NCBI GenBank assembly: GCA_946480635.1
Contig: CAMLKV010000109.1
Span: forward strand, 1-7,240
DNA: 7,240 nucleotides
Direction of reading: 5' to 3'
Origin: an uncultured Flavobacterium sp.
Lineage (GTDB): Bacteria; Bacteroidota; Bacteroidia; Flavobacteriales; Flavobacteriaceae
A program made the position numbers and the translations under genes. Below the pieces are notes generated by a model. The model saw only the letters and a list, made by a program, of their open reading frames with translations. It was not told where the DNA came from and made no database searches. Shown one piece after another: positions 1 through 4,793 of this stretch. Position 1 is the stretch's first letter, and the number at the start of each line of letters is the position of its first letter.

Positions 1-72
1 AAAAATTTTAGCAGACCTGTATTTGTTCAAGTTTACTGATTTTTCGATTCTATTGTTTGTGATGTTAAGCAT
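1..72 (-). CDS. HlyD-family membrane-fusion protein, N-terminal fragment (3' part outside window)
   Basis: An ATG at 72-70 opens a frame that stays open for 24 codons to the window edge. The peptide starts MLNITNNRIEKSVNL and continues with a polar, basic stretch ending in KIF. It begins only 9 bases after the stop of the ABC gene, on the same strand, so it is almost certainly the next operon member. A short polar cytoplasmic tail before a single membrane anchor is what a HlyD-type adaptor would show, and I recall flavobacterial HlyD-like proteins starting MLNIS/T-N next to this ABC type. The anchor and the periplasmic hairpin and lipoyl domains are beyond the edge, so the family call rests on context and the N-terminal resemblance only. 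Such an adaptor would link the inner-membrane ABC protein to an outer-membrane TolC-like channel. Confidence 0.6.
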   Translation of the reverse strand, partial: MLNITNNRIEKSVNLNKYRSAKIF

Positions 73-81
73 AGTAGATTC

Positions 82-1734
82 TTATTGTAATTTACCGTTG
101 TTGATCGTGAATACTTTACTACATTTTTGTTCCCAGTAATTGTTTTTACTGATTACCACCAGTGTCCAGTTGTTTTTTGGAGATGTTAAATAATCAATTA
201 TTTCTCTTGCAGATTTATCATCAGATTTATCTACAGGGTCTTCTAGGAATAATATCTTTGGGTTTTGAATAATACATCTGGCCAAAACAATTTTTTGAGC
301 CACTGATGAATTGATTTGCTTTCCTTCAGGGAATAGATGCGTGTCTAGTCCATTGGGTAAGTTTTTGATCACTTCTGTTAATTGAACAATCTCTAAAACT
401 TCTGTTACTTTTTCTATAGTGATATTTGGGTTGTTATAGGTTATGTTCTCTAAAATTGTTCCTTCAAAGGGAGCCTCGTTTAAGGTAATTACACCAATGT
501 TTGATCTGAACTCATCTAATGAATATTTTTTATAATTGGTCTCGTTTAAATAAATACTTCCTGAAGTGGGTTCAATGATTCTGGCTAAAAGTCGAACAAG
601 AGTTGTTTTACCGGCACCATTATCACCTTTAATTAAAACTTTATCATTTTGATTTATTTTCAGATTGATGTTTTGTAAAGTAGGAACATCAGCTCCTTTA
701 TATTGAAACGATAAATCTTTGGTGGCTATGGTTATAGGTGTGTCGTTATTAATTTTATAAAGAGCATTTTCAATAGTTAGGTTTTCTACTTCTTTGTCTA
801 CTACGGTGCCAAGTTTTTCTAAAGAAGTAAGTACGTCGTAGTATAATTCTAGTCCTGAGAATAGCTTTTCAACGGCAGCGATAATGCTCAAAATAACAAT
901 TTCTGCAGCTACGAATTGTCCTATATTCATTTGTTGGTTGAGTACTAAAATTCCTCCAATGATTAACAAACCAGCGGTTAGTAAAATTTTAAAACCTACA
1001 AGTTGAATGAATTGTTTTCTAAGAATTTTGAAATGACTTTCCCTCTGTGCTAAATATTCTGAAACCAAATGGTCATTTTTCTCTAATGAGAATAGGAATA
1101 GTTTGTTGTTTTTAAAACTGATATGATTGCGTGCGATTTCTTGTAGCCAATGCGCTACTTTGTACTTGTATTTTGATTCTTTTAAGCTGGTTTCTAAACC
1201 TATTTGGAAATTCATTCGATAGATAAGGTATAACAACCCACAAAGTACCATTCCGAAGAATATAAAAAAGGAATGGTAGAGTGAAAGTAGTAGAATACCA
1301 AATAGAATCTGTAATAAAGCGGTTGAAATGTCTAATAATAGTTTAGAAACTCCTTTTTGAACATTTAAGGTATCAAAAAAACGATTAGCTAATTCTGGAG
1401 GATATTCGTTGTAAAATTCACTTTGTTTTATTCTTGGAAAGCGATATGCAAATTCGAAAGAAGCTCTGACGAAAATCTTTTGTTGAAGGTTTTCTGTAAT
1501 TCGAAATTGCATAATACGCATTACTCCCACGAGTGTTACTCCTATAAGCACCATAAAAACCAGTACCATCCATGAAGTGCTAACTTTCCCTGCCTGAATA
1601 AAATTTACAATAGATTGTATCCCAAGAGGTAAAGACAGACTTATGATTCCCGCGAAAATGGCGTATAAAAATATCTGGTAAATATCTTTACGGTCTAATT
1701 TGATGAGGTTTTTAAAACGTTCTATTGGTGTCAT
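82..1734 (-). CDS. ABC exporter-like protein (fused membrane and ATP-binding domains) with degenerate nucleotide-binding motifs
   Basis: The 550-residue protein has the half-transporter layout of type I exporters. Hydrophobic segments lie near residues 18-46, 53-73, 137-173 (two) and 246-290 (two), followed by a nucleotide-binding domain from about 335. Walker A is intact (GDNGAGKTT, 370-378), and an aromatic A-loop candidate is Y345. The other motifs are altered. The Q-loop position reads TLNE (417-420) with Leu for Gln. The LSGGQ signature reads INSSV (474-478). Walker B reads ILFLED (494-499), with the usual DE pair inverted. The D-loop region is DKSD, and the H-loop His is replaced by Lys530 in VVISKN. 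ATP binding is plausible; normal hydrolysis is doubtful. There is no N-terminal C39 peptidase domain. Its start overlaps the tetR stop by 4 bases (ATGA), implying coupled translation, and a probable HlyD-type gene follows. The substrate cannot be read from the sequence. Family call is firm; mechanism is inferred. Confidence 0.9.
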   Translation of the reverse strand: MTPIERFKNLIKLDRKDIYQIFLYAIFAGIISLSLPLGIQSIVNFIQAGKVSTSWMVLVFMVLIGVTLVGVMRIMQFRITENLQQKIFVRASFEFAYRFPRIKQSEFYNEYPPELANRFFDTLNVQKGVSKLLLDISTALLQILFGILLLSLYHSFFIFFGMVLCGLLYLIYRMNFQIGLETSLKESKYKYKVAHWLQEIARNHISFKNNKLFLFSLEKNDHLVSEYLAQRESHFKILRKQFIQLVGFKILLTAGLLIIGGILVLNQQMNIGQFVAAEIVILSIIAAVEKLFSGLELYYDVLTSLEKLGTVVDKEVENLTIENALYKINNDTPITIATKDLSFQYKGADVPTLQNINLKINQNDKVLIKGDNGAGKTTLVRLLARIIEPTSGSIYLNETNYKKYSLDEFRSNIGVITLNEAPFEGTILENITYNNPNITIEKVTEVLEIVQLTEVIKNLPNGLDTHLFPEGKQINSSVAQKIVLARCIIQNPKILFLEDPVDKSDDKSAREIIDYLTSPKNNWTLVVISKNNYWEQKCSKVFTINNGKLQ

Positions 1735-2402
1735 ACTACTGCTTTTTTTGCTAGATCAATATAAAAGACTGAAATATCATCTGTTTCTTTAAAGTTTGTG
1801 ATGGTTTTGAAATGCTGTTTCAAAAAATGTTGATGTAATGCACCTTCAACTATTGATGAGGCCAAACTTTTAGAATAAGTATAGTCTGGATTGACTTCAT
1901 GGATTATTCCAACCAAGCGGTTAACGACACATTTGTAAACTAAAAAAAAGCCTTCTTTGTTTTCTTCATCTACTTCTTTTGTTAAGAAGGTTTTTGTAAA
2001 TTCTGAAATTATAATTCTATTTAAAATAGCCTCGTTGATATGTGGAGTGTTCACGTCATCTGTGATATTTTGTGTTACAATGCGTATCGCTTTTTCTAAT
2101 TTTTCTTCGGGATTGGTAATATTGGCTGTTGAAAAAACTAAATTATAGTCAATCCATGTCCAATACCAAGAAGAAAGATATACGAGAAGTTTGTGTTTAT
2201 TTTCAAAATAGCGGTATATAGAACTTTCATTGGATTGGATTCTTTCTCCCAATTTTTTAAAGGTAAATTGTTCAAACCCTACTTCATCAATCAATAAAAT
2301 GCTATTTTCTATAATCTTTTTACCCAGTTCGGAAGTTTCTGGGTCTTTTATATATAATTTATTATTAACTGCTATTTTGATATTTGATAAGAGATTTTTC
2401 AT
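1731..2402 (-). CDS. TetR/AcrR-family transcriptional regulator
   Basis: The 223-residue protein has a TetR-type DNA-binding domain at about residues 26-75. Helix 1 is around KKIIENSILLIDEVG (29-42), followed by FTFKKLGERI (46-55) and a recognition helix with the family pattern NESSIYRYFENKHKLL (58-73). The rest (about 76-223) is helical and variable, as expected of the ligand-binding and dimer domain, with an aromatic SSWYWTWIDY stretch at 77-86. The N-terminal extension of about 25 residues before the HTH is slightly long for TetR. The ATG at 2402 is supported by a -7 box 20 bases upstream. It is the first gene of the unit and overlaps the ABC gene by 4 bases, so it very likely controls its own operon by binding the 23-bp palindrome at 2437-2459. 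The inducer is unknown. Confidence 0.93.
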   Translation of the reverse strand: MKNLLSNIKIAVNNKLYIKDPETSELGKKIIENSILLIDEVGFEQFTFKKLGERIQSNESSIYRYFENKHKLLVYLSSWYWTWIDYNLVFSTANITNPEEKLEKAIRIVTQNITDDVNTPHINEAILNRIIISEFTKTFLTKEVDEENKEGFFLVYKCVVNRLVGIIHEVNPDYTYSKSLASSIVEGALHQHFLKQHFKTITNFKETDDISVFYIDLAKKAVV

Positions 2403-2421
2403 AGTTAAAATTAAATATCAA

Positions 2422-2429
2422 CAAACTTA
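2422..2429 (-). promoter_or_regulatory. Promoter -7 box (TAAGTTTG) for the tetR/ABC/HlyD-like operon
   Basis: The minus strand reads TAAGTTTG, a full match to the Bacteroidota -7 consensus TAnnTTTG. It lies 20 bases before the tetR ATG, so transcription would start near 2417 with a very short leader. No clear TTG stands at the expected -33 position (about 2449-2452); that place is taken by the palindrome. A near-match, TTAGTTTG, lies just upstream at 2437-2430. Confidence 0.65.
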
Positions 2430-2436
2430 CAAACTA

Positions 2437-2459
2437 AAATAATAGTATTACTATTATTT
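2437..2459. promoter_or_regulatory. 23-bp perfect palindrome, likely TetR operator
   Basis: The arms AAATAATAGTA (2437-2447) and TACTATTATTT (2449-2459) are exact reverse complements around a single central T at 2448. All 11 pairs match. The site covers the expected -33/spacer region of the tetR promoter, 8 bases upstream of the -7 box, and 35 bases from the start codon. A TetR dimer bound here would block RNA polymerase, which fits autorepression. No T-run follows it, so it is unlikely to be a terminator. The symmetry is seen directly; the link to this regulator is inferred from position. Confidence 0.75.
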
Positions 2460-2483
2460 AAGAATGTTTAACTTTTGTTTAAT

Positions 2484-2511
2484 AAAAAAAAACCACTTTT
2501 TCAAGTGGTTT
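2484..2511 (-). terminator. Intrinsic terminator of the gpmI/thioredoxin-like operon
   Basis: On the minus strand a 9-bp stem AAACCACTT / AAGTGGTTT (2511-2503 with 2498-2490) closes a GAAA tetraloop (2502-2499). A run of nine T residues (2492-2484) overlaps the stem's 3' end. This is a textbook Rho-independent terminator for transcription coming from the lipoprotein gene, which ends at 2592. It also insulates the tetR promoter that starts just beyond it. On the plus strand the downstream sequence is less T-rich, so termination in that direction is less convincing. Confidence 0.88.
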
Positions 2512-2591
2512 AATTAATTGATTTTTAATTTATTATGTTTTTTTGTTGCTAATATAAACTTTAGCTAAAATGATTTTTTAGAATACTAAAT

Positions 2592-3158
2592 TTAATTCTC
2601 GTATGCGTGTTTGTAAGGTTGTCCAGTAACTATTTTGAACATATCTTTCTCTAAAGATTCTACAGGAGTTTCTACTATTCTGTGAAGTTCTTTTCCGTTT
2701 TTGTAAAAAATGAATGTTGGAACATTGGTTATATTAAGTCCGTCTTCAAATTTTTCAGGTGTAGTTTTAGATCTATCTACTGTGATTAGTCTTACTTTGG
2801 ATAAATCAAAATCTATTGCATTTAAAATTTTATAAAAACGAGGAACTTGCTGTTTACTATCATCGCACCATGTTCCCATAAAAATTGTAATCGTATAATC
2901 TTGATTTAAATTTCTAAGAGAAAACAAAGTTTCCTGATTGGGAACATAAGAAGCTTCTTCGGGATTAAACCATGTAGCATAAGGTTCTTGTTGTAAATCA
3001 GATTTTGAATGTTGTCCAATAAGCATGACTTCTTTAGGTTCTTCAGTTTTGGCTTCTTGTTTTATTTCCTGAGGAATAGTTGGTTGTTCCTGTATTTTTT
3101 TTGTTTTACATCCAATAAATAATATTGAAGAAAGTAATAATAAAGATATATTTTTCAT
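2592..3158 (-). CDS. Thioredoxin-fold lipoprotein with a single active-site cysteine (WCDDS)
   Basis: The 188-residue protein starts with a lipoprotein signal: MKN, a hydrophobic core, then LFIGC with the lipidated Cys at 17. The residues after it (KTKK) do not match the acidic lipoprotein export signal of Bacteroidota, so the protein probably faces the periplasm. A charged Glu/Lys/Gln-rich linker spans about 18-45. The thioredoxin-like domain covers about 75-180: a beta strand TITIFMGTW, the active-site motif CDDS at 98-101, and the cis-proline loop NVPTF at 145-149. The second cysteine of the usual CxxC is Ser101, so ordinary dithiol chemistry is not possible. A single-thiol or non-redox role is likely, but the substrate is unknown. 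The start codon lies 4 bases after the gpmI stop, so the two are co-transcribed. A strong terminator follows. The fold is confident; the activity is not. Confidence 0.88.
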   Translation of the reverse strand: MKNISLLLLSSILFIGCKTKKIQEQPTIPQEIKQEAKTEEPKEVMLIGQHSKSDLQQEPYATWFNPEEASYVPNQETLFSLRNLNQDYTITIFMGTWCDDSKQQVPRFYKILNAIDFDLSKVRLITVDRSKTTPEKFEDGLNITNVPTFIFYKNGKELHRIVETPVESLEKDMFKIVTGQPYKHAYEN

Positions 3159-3162
3159 AGTA

Positions 3163-4680
3163 TTATAAAAGTGAATTTTGTGTCATCGCTTTAGGTTTAT
3201 TTATACCCATTAATTCAAGTATTGTTGGGGCAATATCGCCTAATACACCATCTTTGATTGTCTTTAAATCTTTGTCTATTAAAATTAAGGGAACTGGATT
3301 TGTAGTATGTGCGGTATTGGGTGTTCCATCTGGATTTATCATAGTGTCACAATTTCCGTGATCTGCAATAAGAAGTGTAGTGTAATTGTTTTCTAAAGCA
3401 GTTTCTACCACTTCTTTTACACAAATATCTACTGCTTCGCAAGCTTTGATTGCGGCTTGCATGTCGCCAGTATGACCAACCATATCACCATTAGCAAAGT
3501 TTAGACAAACAAAATCTACTTCTCCTTTTTCAAGTTCAGGAACCAAAGCATCTTTTAATTCAAAAGCGCTCATTTCTGGTTTTAAATCATAAGTTGCTAC
3601 TTTTGGTGAATTTCTTAAAATACGTGATTCACCTTCGAAAGGTTCTTCTTGTCCGCCCGAAAAGAAAAATGTAACGTGTGGGTATTTCTCAGTTTCAGCT
3701 ATTCTGATTTGTTTTTTGCCAGCTTTAGCTACAACTTCGCCTAGGGTTTCAGTGATATTATCTTTATCATAAATTACATGTACATTATTGTATGTGTCAT
3801 CGTAATTTGTCATGGTAACATAATACAAGTCTAGTTTGTGCATGTTTTCTTCGTGCATATCTACTTGTGAAAGTACTTCGGTTAACTCACGACCTCTATC
3901 TGTACGGAAGTTGAAGAAGATAACAACATCGCCATCTTTAATTGTGGTTAATGGTGTATTGTCGTTATTTGTAATTACAATTGGGTCAATAAATTCGTCT
4001 GTAATGTTGTTTGCATAACTTTCGTTAATGCTTGTAACAGGATTTGTCGCATGTTTCCCAACTCCGTTAACGATTAGATCATAAGCTTTTTTTACACGTT
4101 CCCAACGCTTATCTCTGTCCATTGCATAATAACGACCAATAATAGAAGCAATTTTTGCAGATGATTTTTGACAGTAATTGTGTAAATCTTCTATGTGTTT
4201 TACGCCTGATTTTGGATCAACATCACGACCATCTGTAAAAGCATGAATAAATACATTGTTTAATCCAAAATCTTGAGCAGCATCTAATAACCCTTTTAAG
4301 TGATCTGTATGTGAATGCACGCCTCCATCTGAAACCAATCCTAAAAAGTGAACAGATTTATTGTTTCCTTTAGCATAGGCAAAGGCATCGTTTAATACTT
4401 TCTCTTGATTAAGAGTTTTGTTTTGAACGGCTAAATTTATTTTTGCCAAGTCTTGATATACAATTCGACCCGCTCCTAAATTCATATGTCCTACTTCGCT
4501 GTTCCCCATTTGACCTTCGGGTAATCCTACATTTAAGCCATCGGTGCGAAGTGTTGCATTTGGGTATTTTGTGTATAAACTGTCAATAAATGGAGTATTG
4601 GCATTATCGATTGCAGATACTTTTGGGTCTGGAGATTTTCCCCATCCATCTAGTATCATTAAAATTACTTTTTTGTTCAT
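3163..4680 (-). CDS. gpmI: 2,3-bisphosphoglycerate-independent phosphoglycerate mutase
   Basis: This enzyme interconverts 3-phosphoglycerate and 2-phosphoglycerate in cytoplasmic glycolysis and gluconeogenesis, using two Mn ions and a phosphoserine intermediate. The length (505 residues) is normal, and all the catalytic marks are present. These are Asp11 in MILDGWG, the phosphorylated Ser61 in MGNSEVGH, His122 in GGVHSHTDH, the substrate-binding FTDGRDVDP (148-156) and GRYYAMDRDKRW (182-193), and Lys332 in ETEKYPHVTFFFSGG. The metal ligands are Asp399 and His403 in NGDMVGHTGD, Asp440 and His441 in ADHGN, and His458 in TAHTTNPVP. The ATG at 4680 gives the canonical N-terminus. It follows a structured RNA element by 12 bases and is followed by the thioredoxin-like lipoprotein gene after 4 bases. 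Whether the RNA leader affects its expression cannot be told from sequence. Confidence 0.98.
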   Translation of the reverse strand: MNKKVILMILDGWGKSPDPKVSAIDNANTPFIDSLYTKYPNATLRTDGLNVGLPEGQMGNSEVGHMNLGAGRIVYQDLAKINLAVQNKTLNQEKVLNDAFAYAKGNNKSVHFLGLVSDGGVHSHTDHLKGLLDAAQDFGLNNVFIHAFTDGRDVDPKSGVKHIEDLHNYCQKSSAKIASIIGRYYAMDRDKRWERVKKAYDLIVNGVGKHATNPVTSINESYANNITDEFIDPIVITNNDNTPLTTIKDGDVVIFFNFRTDRGRELTEVLSQVDMHEENMHKLDLYYVTMTNYDDTYNNVHVIYDKDNITETLGEVVAKAGKKQIRIAETEKYPHVTFFFSGGQEEPFEGESRILRNSPKVATYDLKPEMSAFELKDALVPELEKGEVDFVCLNFANGDMVGHTGDMQAAIKACEAVDICVKEVVETALENNYTTLLIADHGNCDTMINPDGTPNTAHTTNPVPLILIDKDLKTIKDGVLGDIAPTILELMGINKPKAMTQNSLL

Positions 4681-4692
4681 GATAAGTTATTT

Positions 4693-4781
4693 AGCCCTGA
4701 TGGAAGTGACATCCTTTTTATTTTCATTGAGGTTCTCGAAATGATAATGAAAAGATATAACGGACAGCAGGAAATAGCTCC
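4693..4781 (-). ncRNA. Structured RNA element, Flavo-1-like, between the DUF5916 gene and gpmI
   Basis: On the minus strand this 89-base segment folds into nested helices. AGC (4779-4777) pairs with GCT (4695-4693). After a 5-base bulge TATTT, CCTG (4771-4768) pairs with CAGG (4699-4696). TCC (4764-4762) pairs with GGA (4714-4712). An 8-bp stem TTTTCATT (4753-4746) / AATGAAAA (4728-4721) closes a 17-base loop. The opening GGAGCTATTTCC and the closing GGGCTAA match a sequence I recall as recurring many times in flavobacterial intergenic regions, probably the Rfam Flavo-1 motif. In recalled copies the CCTG/CAGG helix appears as CCCG/CGGG, which would be a compensatory change. The pairing is seen directly; the family name is from memory. 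It could be a separate small RNA, a 3' end of the upstream transcript or a gpmI leader. Confidence 0.65.
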
Positions 4782-4788
4782 AAAAATA
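4781..4788 (-). promoter_or_regulatory. Candidate -7 box (TATTTTTG) at the 5' edge of the RNA element
   Basis: The minus strand reads TATTTTTG, matching TAnnTTTG, and ends exactly on the first base of the RNA element. It could drive the RNA and the gpmI operon. A start 5-7 bases downstream would, however, fall inside or just past the outer AGC arm of the element. No TTG is visible near the expected -33 position, and T-rich matches are common in such AT-rich DNA, so this is tentative. Confidence 0.35.
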
Positions 4789-4793
4789 AAAAA

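Noticed and set aside
82..1734. Idea that the ABC gene is a pseudogene
   Set aside because: The frame is intact over 550 codons, keeps Walker A and the full membrane domain, and is translationally coupled to tetR; altered motifs point to a changed function rather than decay.
1957..2442. Two short plus-strand open frames (1957-2148 and 2230-2442)
   Set aside because: Both lie antisense to the tetR gene, have no recognisable domain or promoter, and read as shadows of its codon pattern.
2560..2569. Short palindrome TTTAGCTAAA downstream of the lipoprotein gene
   Set aside because: Ten symmetric bases are expected often in DNA this AT-rich, and there is no T-run or promoter beside it; the real terminator is at 2484-2511.
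3836..4744. Two short plus-strand open frames (3836-4018 and 4544-4744)
   Set aside because: They are antisense to gpmI and its leader, give no family resemblance, and cross the well-supported RNA element or catalytic coding regions.
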